A stretch of 64,000 nt of DNA from Hyphomicrobiales bacterium (GCA_900466605.1 UBMU01000034.1:1-64000); one strand, 5' to 3'; shown: positions 54,494-64,000, numbered from the stretch's first letter. Notes: generated from the letters alone by a model not told the origin. Program-made: numbers and translations.

Positions 54494-57382
54494 TCACGAA
54501 CTCCGTTGCGGCCCCCCACCACGCGTTGACTGCCGAAACACCTCGCTTGCTGCGAGAAAGTCCCGTGTGAGAAACCCTTCTGTAAATCCCTCCAGAACGG
54601 GTAGAAGTAGCGCGGATGCATCGGCAAACCTGCCCTCCCTGTTGAGGTGCTCTGCGAGACCAGAAGCGGCACGAAGCTCGTGTGATCGGGCTCGGGAATT
54701 CCGGGCTTCCTCTATCGCCATCATGTAGAGCCGCTCGGATTGATCGGCTGCACCTATGTGGTCGTATAACCTCGCTCTCAGCCGCTTGAGTTCGGGACGA
54801 CACCACAATTCGCCCTGCCGTTTTTCGTAGCCTTCGGCCCGATCCAGGGCGTCACTTGCGAGATCGAACTTGCCCTTGCGAATATAAACTTCGGCCAGTA
54901 TCCCTATCAGACCAGGAAGCCGTAGGACAAAGCGACTGTCGGCGAAGTCATCGATAGCGTCGCGCATACGAACATCAGCACTATCGTCGCCCTGCATATC
55001 GTTGAGTGCAGCGGCGAAGAAGCCTTGAACTGGCACCCAAACGCCAATGTTTTCCATTTCAAGGATCGACCGTAATTTCGCAACGCTGTTTTCCAGGGCT
55101 GGGAGATCACCGCGGAAGTACGAAACTGGACACACCGCCTGGGCCAATACATTCGACTGCGACATCAGATAGCCCTCACGCTCGGCCTCACCCAAGGTCT
55201 CGGAAGCAAGGACTGCAGCGTAGTCGACCCGACCGGTGATCCACGCGAAGAAGGGAATATGGCCTGTTATCCCGGCTGTCCTGTCGGCGAGCAAGCCGGC
55301 TTTCCGTGGCCCATTATTTGCCCGAACGTGCGCATTCGCCAACTTCTCAAGGTTCTCTATGCTCTGGACCATCTCGCCTGCATGCCCTCGAGCCCATGCC
55401 AGGGCGCTCTCGCACTCGGGATCGAATTCGTGATAGTGGTGGGTGTTTGCAAGAGCTCGGAACTCCTCCAGCCAGACGATAGCCCGGCTGATACTTCCGG
55501 TGTCCATCGAATGGTAGGCGAGACCTACGAGCGCCTGCAGTTGATACTCGATGGATTCCGCTTCACGCGCATACTCAAACGCTGATAGCCAAGTATGCCC
55601 CATCTCCTCCGTGTAGGGACGCGCAAACATCATGCTCCAACCGCGAGCCAGCGAAAGCTTAGCCTTGGGCAGCGGGCCGCATTCCGTCGTCTTAGCGACA
55701 GTCAAAGCTGTTTCCACCCTTATTCTCGCCTCTGCAACGAGGGAGGACTCGAACCAAAGCGGGAGCGTCGCCGCCGTCAATTCAATACCCAGGCGAGAAT
55801 TCCCGTCTTCGCCGAATGCCCAAAGTAAGGCGCTGCGTAAATCTGCCAGTCGAGTAAGGTAGCTCTGGCTCCATTCCGCCCGGTCCCGCCATCCCCATTC
55901 AGCGCCTGACTGTTCGAGGATGCGAAGCACTCTCTCTGCATGGGCTTGTCGGCACCGCGTATCGAGCTTCTGTTCTCGCAGCCGCCTAGCCCCATAACGC
56001 CGGGTGCTATCGAGGAGCCTATAACGCAGTCCAGCACCATTGACCTGCGCCGTGATCAGCGACTTTCCTACAAGCGTGCCCAGAGCGGCGATCACATCCA
56101 GAGCAGTCAGACCCAACGATGCCGCAACTGCAAGACCGTCTTCAAGTTCAAAGCTATCGGCGAAAACCGACGCCATACAGAACACTGTTGCCTCTGTCTT
56201 CGATAGTAGACTGAAACTCCAGTCTATAGCTGCAAGCAAAGTCTCATGGCGATCAGGCACATCAGGACGGGCATTACCGATGCGGAAATCAAGAAATTCG
56301 TCGAGCATCGTGAGCACGTCTGCTGGCGTCGCTTGCTCGAGGTTTGCTGCCGCCAATTCCAGAGCTAGAGGAAGGCCGTCTAACGCACGGCAGATTTTGG
56401 CAACCGTTTCGGAATCGTCGTCGCTCAATTGATATCCTGTCCACTCCGCAGCGCGGTGAGCGAAGAGCTCAACTGCGGGGAAACTAAGGATTTGCTCCAT
56501 TGTCAACGAGGCAGCTTCGTCCGGGACGGCGAGGTTGTTCAATACGTAAACATGTTCAGAAGGAACCCGTACGGGTTCCCGACTTGTCACCATGAGCTTG
56601 CATCTGCTGGCTTTTGTGCGGAGCTTGGATGCGAAGATCGATACCGCCGAAAGCACATGCTCGCAGTTGTCCAATAGTAGTAGCAATGGGCGTTGTCGGA
56701 GAAAGTCCGCGACGGCGGTCAGTGGATCACCCAACTCGCCGCGCAGGCCAAGGGCTGCTGCAAGGACCGATGGTAACATGGAAGGATCTTCAATTTTTGA
56801 TAGATCCACAAAACAGACATCGGACGAGCGTTTTTCCCCAAAGAGCCAGGAGGCCGATATCGCCACCGTGGTTTTGCCGACGCCGGCTGCCCCGACGACA
56901 GTAATGTGTGAGTGGTCCGCGAGAAGAAGTTCAACAAGGTGATCGACCTCCCGATCTCGGCCCACAACGTCACCGAGAGGCGGTAGTGTGCTTGAGGGCG
57001 GTTGTTCCAGCGGAACCAGAAAATCACCGTCGTCCGCGACGTCGAGAATGACTTGGGAAATGAACCGGTAGCCCCTTCCAGCGATCGTAGCGATGTAGAT
57101 TGGTAGTTTCTGTGTGTCGCCTAGAGAGCGTCTGAGGCTGTAAAGATTCACTTTAAGATTACTCTCGTGCACAAAAACACCCGGCCACGCGGCAGCCGTG
57201 AGATCTTCCTTCGAGACAACCTCGCCGCCACGACGGACAAGAAGGTGGAGAAGTTCAAAGGCTCTCCCTCCGAGCTTCACAGCCTTCCCCTCGCGCACCA
57301 ACAGCTGCCGATCTGGGTATAGCCGGAACGCTCCGAACGAATAAACGATGCTTTTTCTTCGATTTTCCGTGTCTTGATCCAT
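54494..57382 (-). CDS. Large regulator: winged-helix DNA-binding domain plus NB-ARC-type ATPase
   Basis: 962 residues from the ATG at 57382; an in-frame ATG at 57589 adds 69 unlikely residues. The N-terminal OmpR/CadC-type winged helix (about 12-100) has FGAFRLYPDRQLLVREGKA and AWPGVFVHESNLKVNL. An AAA/NB-ARC nucleotide domain follows with P-loop VVGAAGVGKTTVA near residue 166, LLLLLDNCEHV near 240 and DGLPLALELAAANL. The C-terminal 450 residues are helical, probably TPR-like signal-sensing repeats. Such proteins are activators with an ATP-driven switch. The target may be the divergent aldehyde dehydrogenase/efflux cluster at 58-62.6 kb. No strong ribosome binding site is visible. Confidence 0.87.
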   Translation of the reverse strand: MDQDTENRRKSIVYSFGAFRLYPDRQLLVREGKAVKLGGRAFELLHLLVRRGGEVVSKEDLTAAAWPGVFVHESNLKVNLYSLRRSLGDTQKLPIYIATIAGRGYRFISQVILDVADDGDFLVPLEQPPSSTLPPLGDVVGRDREVDHLVELLLADHSHITVVGAAGVGKTTVAISASWLFGEKRSSDVCFVDLSKIEDPSMLPSVLAAALGLRGELGDPLTAVADFLRQRPLLLLLDNCEHVLSAVSIFASKLRTKASRCKLMVTSREPVRVPSEHVYVLNNLAVPDEAASLTMEQILSFPAVELFAHRAAEWTGYQLSDDDSETVAKICRALDGLPLALELAAANLEQATPADVLTMLDEFLDFRIGNARPDVPDRHETLLAAIDWSFSLLSKTEATVFCMASVFADSFELEDGLAVAASLGLTALDVIAALGTLVGKSLITAQVNGAGLRYRLLDSTRRYGARRLREQKLDTRCRQAHAERVLRILEQSGAEWGWRDRAEWSQSYLTRLADLRSALLWAFGEDGNSRLGIELTAATLPLWFESSLVAEARIRVETALTVAKTTECGPLPKAKLSLARGWSMMFARPYTEEMGHTWLSAFEYAREAESIEYQLQALVGLAYHSMDTGSISRAIVWLEEFRALANTHHYHEFDPECESALAWARGHAGEMVQSIENLEKLANAHVRANNGPRKAGLLADRTAGITGHIPFFAWITGRVDYAAVLASETLGEAEREGYLMSQSNVLAQAVCPVSYFRGDLPALENSVAKLRSILEMENIGVWVPVQGFFAAALNDMQGDDSADVRMRDAIDDFADSRFVLRLPGLIGILAEVYIRKGKFDLASDALDRAEGYEKRQGELWCRPELKRLRARLYDHIGAADQSERLYMMAIEEARNSRARSHELRAASGLAEHLNREGRFADASALLLPVLEGFTEGFLTRDFLAASEVFRQSTRGGGPQRSS

Positions 57383-58106
57383 AGTAAAAATGCGCTTGAT
57401 CACCGATGGAGAGCATTTCCGCAGCAATCCTGCACTGATTAACTCGTCGGTGCAAATTCGCGTTCGGCGCGAGGTAAGATGCTCCCCTTTTGGTTGCGCG
57501 GCTTGCTTGGTAAATCTGAAGTGCCGGCCCTTTGTTGCTGCTTGAGCCTGAGGCAGCCCAAATGGGGTTGGTGGGAAGTCGGCAATCAAAGGCGAGGATC
57601 AAAGGTTCCATTTAGAACTTGCTGTTCGCTATGGTGCAGAATCTCAACACCAGGCGGGATTGCCTGGAGTACCCAGAAGCGGACGTCTAAACCCCGCAGG
57701 ATGATGGCAAACGGTAAAAAGCTCGGAAAATTGACGCTGGGGGTCTACAGACGAAGCTCTTTAGGCGCGGCGTGACCGTACGTATCGGCCCGCGCGTCCC
57801 CATCGCCGATGGATCTCGCAAACTGCCGATGCTCCACAAACACCTCTAAGCGCTAAATAAACACCTTGCAAAGTCGCCGTATCAACGGGTCCAGGCAGTT
57901 CAAACTGCAGTCGCGCTCTGGCTACCTCCGCACCTGCGTCAATGCGAGATGGACCCGGCAACGAGCCCTGCCCGTCAAATGCGCGAGTTCGTTCAGTGGT
58001 GGATGACAATGTGAATGCTGCTGCCACCGAAATATCGTTCCCCAACGCGTGCGAGTTGAAGCTAGGCAGGCACACGGTGGATGATTTGCCGGCGCAAGCA
58101 CCTCCG
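57383..58106. other. 724-base stretch without a firm gene
   Basis: The part next to 57382 holds the start region of the large regulator. A minus-strand open frame at 57761-58177 (138 codons) overlaps the end of the aldehyde dehydrogenase and resembles nothing I know. No transposase remnant, RNA or terminator is visible. Confidence 0.4.
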
Positions 58107-59483
58107 TCAGCTGCGAAAAACGACCATTTTCTCTGCGGACATTTCATGCATGGTATAGGGAATGCCGCCAACGCCATAACCTGACTCTCGCCTGCCGGCG
58201 AACGGCATCCAGTCCGTTCGGAAGGCAGTGTGATCGTTAATCATCACGGCTGAGGCATCGAGGCGTTCGGCCGCCTCCAATGCAGTCGCCAGGCTCTGCG
58301 TGAAAATGCTGGACTGAAAAGACACTGGCAACGAGTTGGCCTCCGCAATTGCTTCGTCCAGATCGTCGAAACCGTAAATGCATGTCAGGGGCCCAAATAC
58401 CTCATGTGTCGAAGCTTTCGCTGATTTCGGCGGGTCTACGAGAATACAGGGCTTCACCGTTGTCGGCGATAGGCGGTCACCTCCAAATCTCTGGGCACCG
58501 CTGGAAACGGCCTCGGCGATCCAACTCTCCACGCGGTCAGCCTCTGCTGGCTTAATAAGCGGTCCAACCTCAGTTTGTGCGGAAAGAGGATCGCCGACTA
58601 CCAACCGCTCGACGCGCTTTTGAAACAGTTCGCAGAACTCTTGTATGACGGAACGGTGCGCGTAAATCCGCTGTACCGACACGCATACCTGGCCAGCATG
58701 GTAATAGCCACCTTTTGCAAGTGGCTCGATCAACTTCTCGATGTCGGCCGATTGGTCGATAATGACAGGCGCAACACCGCCATGCTCGAGTGCGCATCGG
58801 GTTCCCGGCGCGAGCTTCGAACGAAGGCTCCATCCAACTGCCGCCGATCCAATGAAGCTGAGAAACGCGATTCTCCCATCGGTGGCAAACGCCTCTGAAA
58901 GACCCCGCTCCTCTGGCAGAAATGTCTGTACCCATGCCTCAGGCAAACCAGCGAGATGAACTAGCTTCACAAATTCGATGCAGTTCAGCGGCGTCGCGGT
59001 GGCTGGCTTGATTATGATCGGGCAACCAGTCGCGATCGCGGGCGCGATCTGGTGGACCACGAGATTCAGGGGGTGATTAAAGGCCGAAATCGCTGCAACG
59101 ACACCGATCGGTTCAATTAGCGTCCAGGCGCGGCGATTGGTGCTGGCTGCTGTCAGCTCCATCGGAATTTCGCGCCCACCGCTCGTGCGCATGAGGTCCG
59201 CGGCGCAACGCACGCCATCGATTGCCCTGTCCGTCTCGACCAACGCATCGGTTAGTGGCTTTCCCCCTTCTTGTGCAATCAAGCGGGCGGATATTTCCCG
59301 TCGTTCCTGCAAAAGCGTGGCGAGTTTATGCAGGACGTCCAAACGCTCGTGTGGTTTAAGCCAGCTCCTGCGATCTTTGAAGAGCTTGAATGCAGTTGAA
59401 ACTTTCTTTTCCAGAGATGCCGCGTTATCGCTTGTGATCTCCGCGACGTGTTTACGATCATATGCTTGGACGACTTCGATCAT
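58107..59483 (-). CDS. NAD-dependent aldehyde dehydrogenase (succinate-semialdehyde type)
   Basis: 458 residues from the ATG at 59483; a TTG at 59501 is less likely. Family motifs are NHPLNLVVHQIAPAIATGCP, SFIGSAAVGWSLR, catalytic Glu in CALEHGGVAPV and catalytic Cys in AGQVCVSVQR (near residue 278), EVFGPLTCIYGF. It oxidises an aldehyde to an acid with NAD(P); the exact substrate cannot be read from the sequence. It is divergent from the monooxygenase/efflux/reductase genes at 59790-62615. Confidence 0.92.
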   Translation of the reverse strand: MIEVVQAYDRKHVAEITSDNAASLEKKVSTAFKLFKDRRSWLKPHERLDVLHKLATLLQERREISARLIAQEGGKPLTDALVETDRAIDGVRCAADLMRTSGGREIPMELTAASTNRRAWTLIEPIGVVAAISAFNHPLNLVVHQIAPAIATGCPIIIKPATATPLNCIEFVKLVHLAGLPEAWVQTFLPEERGLSEAFATDGRIAFLSFIGSAAVGWSLRSKLAPGTRCALEHGGVAPVIIDQSADIEKLIEPLAKGGYYHAGQVCVSVQRIYAHRSVIQEFCELFQKRVERLVVGDPLSAQTEVGPLIKPAEADRVESWIAEAVSSGAQRFGGDRLSPTTVKPCILVDPPKSAKASTHEVFGPLTCIYGFDDLDEAIAEANSLPVSFQSSIFTQSLATALEAAERLDASAVMINDHTAFRTDWMPFAGRRESGYGVGGIPYTMHEMSAEKMVVFRS

Positions 59484-59789
59484 AGCTCTATCCCACTTCA
59501 ATCGTATCAGCCTGTTAGGTTACCGGCTGTTTGATGTTACCGCGAGTTAAGGCTGGTTATTTCTCGGGAATTGAGGGGTAAGTTGGCTAGCGAGGCATCG
59601 CGCCGGGGAGTTGTCCGACACGTTTCGGGGTGAACATCTGCGATGCGGACGAAAACGGCGACTGGGCCGTTTTCACATGATTTAACTGAGTTTTACGCGC
59701 CACCGGCAAGCGCGAGAGCTACTCTGGCGATGCCGTTTCGCTGGAAGGTGTACCAGAGAGCGTTGGCCCTTTCACCCAAAGGATTTAAT

Positions 59790-60092
59790 ATGACCAACAT
59801 CAAAGTTTATGCGGTGCTCACGGCGAAGCCTGGCAAAGAACGGGAACTTGAAGAACTCCTGCGCAGCATGGCAAAACCGTCGAGAGCGGAAGAGGGCAAT
59901 CTCCGCTATAATCTCTGGCAGGACTCCGAAGTACCCGGCCGTTTTGTCCTTGACGAGATGTATGTGGACAAGGATGCCAACGCTTCCCATCGGCAGAGTG
60001 CGCACTTTCAAAATTATGTTGGAAAGATCAACGATCTCGCGGATCGAACAGTCTTTGTTGTGACACCCGTCGACGTTGTGGCAGAACGATGA
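59790..60092 (+). CDS. Small antibiotic-biosynthesis-type monooxygenase (ABM family)
   Basis: 100 residues from the ATG at 59790 with AAAGGA upstream. The dimeric ferredoxin-like ABM fold is recognisable: VYAVLTAKPGKERELEELLR, GNLRYNLWQDSEVPGRFVLD and SAHFQNYV. Members such as YgiN act on quinols or degrade small aromatics without a cofactor, and the function here is open. It lies 116 bases before an efflux gene and may respond to the same electrophile or quinone stress. Confidence 0.85.
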   Translation: MTNIKVYAVLTAKPGKERELEELLRSMAKPSRAEEGNLRYNLWQDSEVPGRFVLDEMYVDKDANASHRQSAHFQNYVGKINDLADRTVFVVTPVDVVAER

Positions 60093-60208
60093 ACACCAGA
60101 TTCACCGCAATTTACAACGCTTAATTACCCTCCGCCGATTTCAGGCGTGAAGATGACGCATCCACTAACGGGAAAGATTCGACGCAGGCTCTTCTCCCCT
60201 CACGACGG

Positions 60209-61447
60209 ATGCAACCCATGCTTGACAAAGCCTATCACGCCCAATGTGCCGCAGTGAATGTCCATTGCACTAATGCAGTGGAACAAGGGCAATACCGCCT
60301 GACGCTCCTGTCTTTGGCGCTCGGCAGCTTCTGTATCGGAACATCCGAGTTCGCAAGCATGGGAATACTCCAGCTGTTTTCAGATAGTCTGGGGATTAGT
60401 ATTCCCACCGCAACGAATGCAGTGACTGCATACGCTTTCGGTGTCGTGATCGGAGCTCCACTGGTCACTCTGGCAGCCGCGCATCTGAACCGACGAACTC
60501 TGTTGCTGCTACTCATGGCACAGTTTGTGGTAGGAAACATCCTTTCTGCTTTCGCTGCGAACCTTGAGATGTTCGTTGTCGCGCGCTTTATCAGCGGCAT
60601 GCCGCAGGGTGCCTACTTCGGCGCGGGAGCGGTTGTCGCTACCTACATCTACGGGCGAGGTCACAGCGGAAAGGCTTTTGCCTTGGTCATGATGGGTCTT
60701 ACTGTGGCTACTATCGTTGGTTCCCCTCTCGCCACGTTCCTCGGACAAAATATCGGCTGGCGGAACACCTATCTTGCGGTCTCGGGCCTTGGCGTGGTTT
60801 CTCTCCTGGCTCTGTTTACGTTCGTACCAAAAACTGACGCTCTCAACGGAAGTTCTGTGATCCGCGAACTCAGTGCCCTGCGGAAGACGTCGGTTTGGAT
60901 CACAATGCTGGTCGCAGCGCTCGGCGTGGCGAGTATTTTCGCGATCTACACCTTCGTTGGACCACTTGTCACCGACGTCGCCATGCTCGAGGCCGGTTGG
61001 ATCCCTCCGGCGCTAGCGGTATTTGGCATCGGGATGACGGCTGGAAATTTCCTGGGGGGCAGACTTGCCGATGCCTATCCCGCTCGAGGCGTATTGCTGG
61101 GGTTCGGAGTAGCGGTAATCGTACTTGCAATATTGGCCACGTTCGGATCGAACCTTCCAGTCCTCTTCGCTGGGTTCTTTATGGTCGGTGCAACTATGTT
61201 CACCGCGATACCGACCATCCAAGTTCGGCTGACCAGATTTGCTCCTGAGGCGCCGACCCTGGTGGGCGCCATGAACCTTGCAGCTCTTAACCTCTCCAAC
61301 GCCATTGGCGCATGGTCGGGGGGCCTGGCGATTGCAAGCGGGTTCGGTGTACTTTCGACCGCGTGGGCGGGGTTCTGCCTTACCCTCGCCGGGCTCATTA
61401 TTTTCGCCGCAACATTGACCCGCCGCCCACGTCTGGCAGCGGCTTAA
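60209..61447 (+). CDS. MFS efflux transporter (AraJ/drug-resistance type)
   Basis: 412 residues with 12 predicted membrane helices. The opening LSLALGSFCIGTSEFASMGI is the DHA1 family signature, followed by the motif between helices 2 and 3 (AHLNRRTLLLLL) and GGRLADAYPARGVL in the second half. It exports a small molecule by proton antiport; the substrate is unknown. It stands between the ABM monooxygenase and the reductase gene. Confidence 0.9.
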   Translation: MQPMLDKAYHAQCAAVNVHCTNAVEQGQYRLTLLSLALGSFCIGTSEFASMGILQLFSDSLGISIPTATNAVTAYAFGVVIGAPLVTLAAAHLNRRTLLLLLMAQFVVGNILSAFAANLEMFVVARFISGMPQGAYFGAGAVVATYIYGRGHSGKAFALVMMGLTVATIVGSPLATFLGQNIGWRNTYLAVSGLGVVSLLALFTFVPKTDALNGSSVIRELSALRKTSVWITMLVAALGVASIFAIYTFVGPLVTDVAMLEAGWIPPALAVFGIGMTAGNFLGGRLADAYPARGVLLGFGVAVIVLAILATFGSNLPVLFAGFFMVGATMFTAIPTIQVRLTRFAPEAPTLVGAMNLAALNLSNAIGAWSGGLAIASGFGVLSTAWAGFCLTLAGLIIFAATLTRRPRLAAA

Positions 61448-61508
61448 CGCCTCCCCCTCGCCTAACAACGAACTTAAGGCGACAACATCTAAGTTGGGAG
61501 CATCACAC

Positions 61509-62615
61509 ATGGCGAGGCCAAAGCTCTTTACGCCCATCAAGATAAGGAACGTTTCCTTCGCGAACCGCATCATTATCGCGCCGATGTGCCAGTACTCCGC
61601 CAAAGACGGAAATATGAATGACTGGCACCTTATCCATCTCGGAAAGCTATCGCTTTCGGGCGCGGCACTATTGACGATCGAAGCCACGGCCGTTCTGCCG
61701 GAGGGTCGGATTACTTATGGAGACCTCGGCCTCTATTGCGACCAGAATTACGCTGCGATGAGCTTAACGCTGGAGAGCATTCGGCGTTGGTCAGACATAC
61801 CAATCGCAATACAGCTCAGCCATGCGGGAAGAAAAGCTTCAACAGAAGTGCCCTGGAAAGGTGGTGGGCAGTTTGCTCCTACACATGCTCTCGGATGGCA
61901 AACATATGGCCCATCAGCTCTTCCTTATAGTGATGATCAGCTTGCACCGGTTGCTTTGGACAAGGAGCGGTTGAGGCAGGTCCGGGACGCTTTCGGAAGC
62001 GCCACTGCGCGCGCAGCCAAAATCGGATTTGATGTCGTTCAGTTGCATGCCGCCCACGGCTACTTGCTTCACCAGTTCCTATCCCCGTTGTCGAACCAGC
62101 GAAGCGACGAATATGGCGGGTCCCTGAAGAATAGGATGCGCTTCCCACTCGAAGTCTTTGACACTGTGAGGTCATCATTCCCGCCCGACAAACCGGTGTC
62201 CGTGAGGATATCAGCGACCGACTGGGTCGACGGTGGGTTGAACGTGGAACAGTCCGTATTGTTTGCAAAAGAACTGGAAAGGCGTGGTTGCGATGTCATT
62301 CACGTTTCGAGTGGAGGCCTATACCACGCCCAGAAAATTCCAGTAGGTCCAAGCTACCAGGTACCTCTGGCTCGGGAAGTTCGGCGCAGCGTGAAGATAC
62401 CGATCGTCGCGGTAGGGCTGATCACTGGGTACGAGCAGGCGGAGGCCATAGTCGGAACCGGCGATGCCGACATGGTTGCTCTGGCACGGACAATTTTGTT
62501 CGATCCGAATTGGCCCTGGCACGCAGCAGCCGAACTTGGCGGGAAGGTGCGTGTACCAAATCAGTACCTTCGCTCGCAGCCGAACCGATATCGCGATCTG
62601 TTTGAGACAGAGTAA
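61509..62615 (+). CDS. NADH:flavin oxidoreductase of the old yellow enzyme family (YqjM type)
   Basis: 368 residues from the ATG at 61509; an earlier in-frame start at 61494 adds five residues. The FMN barrel starts with LFTPIKIRNVSFANRIIIAP, and Cys in APMCQYSA marks the thermophilic-like (YqjM) class. IQLSHAGRK, QLHAAHGYLLHQFLSPLSNQ (His pair) and EYGGSLKNRMRF are also conserved. It reduces activated C=C bonds, quinones or nitro compounds. Together with the neighbouring efflux and aldehyde dehydrogenase genes it suggests electrophile detoxification. Confidence 0.94.
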   Translation: MARPKLFTPIKIRNVSFANRIIIAPMCQYSAKDGNMNDWHLIHLGKLSLSGAALLTIEATAVLPEGRITYGDLGLYCDQNYAAMSLTLESIRRWSDIPIAIQLSHAGRKASTEVPWKGGGQFAPTHALGWQTYGPSALPYSDDQLAPVALDKERLRQVRDAFGSATARAAKIGFDVVQLHAAHGYLLHQFLSPLSNQRSDEYGGSLKNRMRFPLEVFDTVRSSFPPDKPVSVRISATDWVDGGLNVEQSVLFAKELERRGCDVIHVSSGGLYHAQKIPVGPSYQVPLAREVRRSVKIPIVAVGLITGYEQAEAIVGTGDADMVALARTILFDPNWPWHAAAELGGKVRVPNQYLRSQPNRYRDLFETE

Positions 62616-62960
62616 CAAAATCACTGTCACGGACAGTTCCTGACAACGATCGAACTCGCCCCGCAGGCATCTCGGCGGCTCTGAGGGCGATAGGCGGCAG
62701 CTTGTAAACGTGCCAGATATATTTCGACCCCCGGCGGCGCGACCGTATCGTTGGAAGGCCATCTGGGGCTGTTCGGCGCTCCTGAAAAAGGCAAGCTCAC
62801 ACCTCAGACGCGCAAACGGACCTATCAAAGTACATTGCGCTGTCGATTACTACAGACGTTTCGGCCGTCAACCTGCCATAGACGGCAAACCAGCGGTGCT
62901 CATCGAGGGGCATCCGCGGTCGCGATGATAGGCTGACGACCGGAGCGATCATCTCTCGAA
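62616..62960. other. 345-base stretch without a gene
   Basis: Only short frames occur on both strands, none with a known family. No terminator is obvious after the oxidoreductase. It leads directly into the groEL remnant. Confidence 0.4.
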
Positions 62961-63735
62961 CTAGGGCCGTCCGAGCTTTTCGGCTCCGCCACCGAGTGCA
63001 GGTCCAACGGTCGGGTCGCTTTCATCCTCGGCGAGATCGCCAATAAGCGTCTCGGTGGTCAGGATGAGTTTAGCGACTGATGCAGCATTGCGAAGCGCCG
63101 TATAGGTGACACGAACGGGATCGATGATCCCCGCATCAATCATGTTCTGGTAGGTGCCAGTCGAGGCATTATAGCCGTAGCCGCTATTGACGCGCGTGAC
63201 TTCGTGACGATCTCGCCAGCATCCGCGCCGGCGTTGGTCGCTATACGCCACAGCGGGCGCGTAAGGATTGACCGGACGAGACGCACGCCTTCGGCAACGT
63301 CGCCGCTTGTGCTCACAAGCAGTTCATCGAGCGCTGGCCCGATCTGTGCCAGCGCCGAGCCACCACCCGCAACCACGCCTTCCTCTGCTGCTGCGCGCAC
63401 TGCATGCAGTGAACCCTCGATAAGCTGGATCGTACGCTTCTGCTCGACTGGAGTTACACCTCCGGCGTAGAGAACCGCCGTTCCGCCCGATTGCTTTTGT
63501 CAATCGCTCAAGCGACTTGTCCTGCTCGATGTTGGGCGGAGCAGCTGCGTATTGCCGTTGCACCTGGGCCCGCCGTGCGGCGATGGTGGCGTGATCGCCC
63601 CGCCGCGGACGACTGAGGTATGGCTCGCGCTGGTCCTGATCCGCTCGGCCGAGCCGAGGTCTTCGGCCGTTACATCCTTCGCACCCGGAACGCCAGTGAT
63701 AGATGCTGCAATCGCCACCCTTTCCCGAAGGAAAT
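62961..63735 (-). pseudogene. groEL: Broken groEL remnant (C-terminal half)
   Basis: Reading along the minus strand, pieces of a 60-kDa chaperonin appear in order but in different frames: VAIAASITG with VTAEDLG near 63650-63735, then SLERLTKAIG near 63500, AVLYAGGVTPVEQKRTIQLI followed by AAAEEGVVAGGGSALAQIGP to 63200, and SGYGYNASTGTYQNMIDAGI with the C-terminal DPVRVTYTALRNAASVAKL ending at the TAG at 62961-62963. At least three frame changes separate them (near 63610, 63485 and 63205), and the N-terminal half is missing. Only sequencing errors could save it; the surrounding remnants make a pseudogene more likely. Confidence 0.9.
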
Positions 63736-64000
63736 GGCCGGGCAACATTCGAGAACTCCGCACAGCGGTTCAGCGCGCACTCGTGCGCCGCCGCACCGAC
63801 TATCTCCACGAAGACTGTTTCGAAGGCATTGAGACGTCCGCGCCTTGTCTCGACTGCTGCCAGGAATGCTCCGGTCGGCCGCTTAGCCGCGCTAAATGCG
63901 AGGAAATCCGGTCCGTTTACCGGGAAACTGGCGAGAACATCTCCCAGGCGGCACGACAGCTCGGCCTGTCACGGACAACCGTTTACAAGCATGTCAGTCC
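63735..64000 (+). pseudogene. C-terminal fragment of a sigma-54-dependent activator (runs off right edge)
   Basis: The frame from 63735 reads WPGNIRELRTAVQRALVRRR, the end of an AAA+ activator domain, then a Cys-rich linker (CLDCCQECSGRPLSRAKC) and the Fis-type helix-turn-helix ISQAARQLGLSRTTVYKHVS. It continues past the window. The upstream ATPase domain is absent: the sequence before 63735 belongs to the groEL remnant on the opposite strand. It is therefore a truncated copy. The Cys linker is typical of a subgroup of AcoR-like activators. Confidence 0.8.

Noticed and set aside
57761..58177. Minus-strand open frame of 138 codons at the end of the aldehyde dehydrogenase gene
   Set aside because: It starts inside the dehydrogenase in another frame and I recognise no domain; kept only as a note on the gap.
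1..64000. CRISPR array, tRNA or rRNA genes, intact insertion sequence
   Set aside because: No regular short direct repeats, no tRNA cloverleaf sequences and no transposase frame were seen on reading both strands.

Overview
The window looks like an accessory replicon or genomic island of an alphaproteobacterium, most likely a member of the Rhizobiaceae. This is inferred from the evenly GC-rich coding style, the MobC-like mobilization protein, the rhizobial style of exopolysaccharide-export proteins and the complete phenylacetate (paa) locus. I see no tRNA, rRNA, CRISPR array or intact insertion sequence.

Bases 1-11774 hold a type II secretion system (T2SS). It runs gspF-G-H-I-J-K-L-M and a short GspC-like gene on the plus strand, gspE on the minus strand, then a lipoprotein-type secretin gspD and a short prepilin peptidase. 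Divergent from gspF is the N-terminal part of a twin-arginine multicopper oxidase that runs off the left edge and is a natural candidate substrate. A LacI-family regulator (11802-12806, minus) separates this block from the next.

Bases 13198-23676 form one tightly packed operon. It encodes a 1771-residue secreted protein with an N,N-dimethylformamidase-like domain and four DUF4082-type repeats alternating with three cadherin-like repeats, a CobW/COG0523 metal-chaperone GTPase, a small protein of unknown function, a type I secretion ABC transporter with a degenerate peptidase domain, and its HlyD-type partner. This is the most unusual system in the window: it looks like a large exported, probably metal-dependent hydrolase with its metal-supply and secretion parts in one unit.

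Bases 23815-45104 are a phenylacetate degradation island: paaX; paaJ-A-B-C-D-E, an extra PaaA/PaaC-like gene, paaZ, paaY; a TetR regulator (paaR-like); paaK-I-G on the minus strand; then paaN, a branched-chain-amino-acid-type ABC transporter (livJHMGF) and a fused enoyl-CoA hydratase/3-hydroxyacyl-CoA dehydrogenase that probably replaces paaF and paaH. Two nearly identical 17-bp palindromic operators, one before paaJ and one between paaG and paaN, tie the arms into one regulon.

Bases 45122-50681 are an exopolysaccharide export block (tyrosine-kinase-like ATPase, Wzz-like chain-length protein, ExoF/Wza-like export protein, flippase) without glycosyltransferases. From about 50.7 kb to the end the sequence is a patchwork: an orphan mobC, a frameshifted sigma-54 activator remnant, a DJ-1/PfpI protein, an exported alpha/beta hydrolase, a 962-residue winged-helix/NB-ARC regulator, an aldehyde dehydrogenase, a small monooxygenase, an MFS exporter and an old-yellow-enzyme reductase. 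It ends in a broken groEL abutting a second sigma-54 activator fragment. The gene remnants point to repeated rearrangement in this part.
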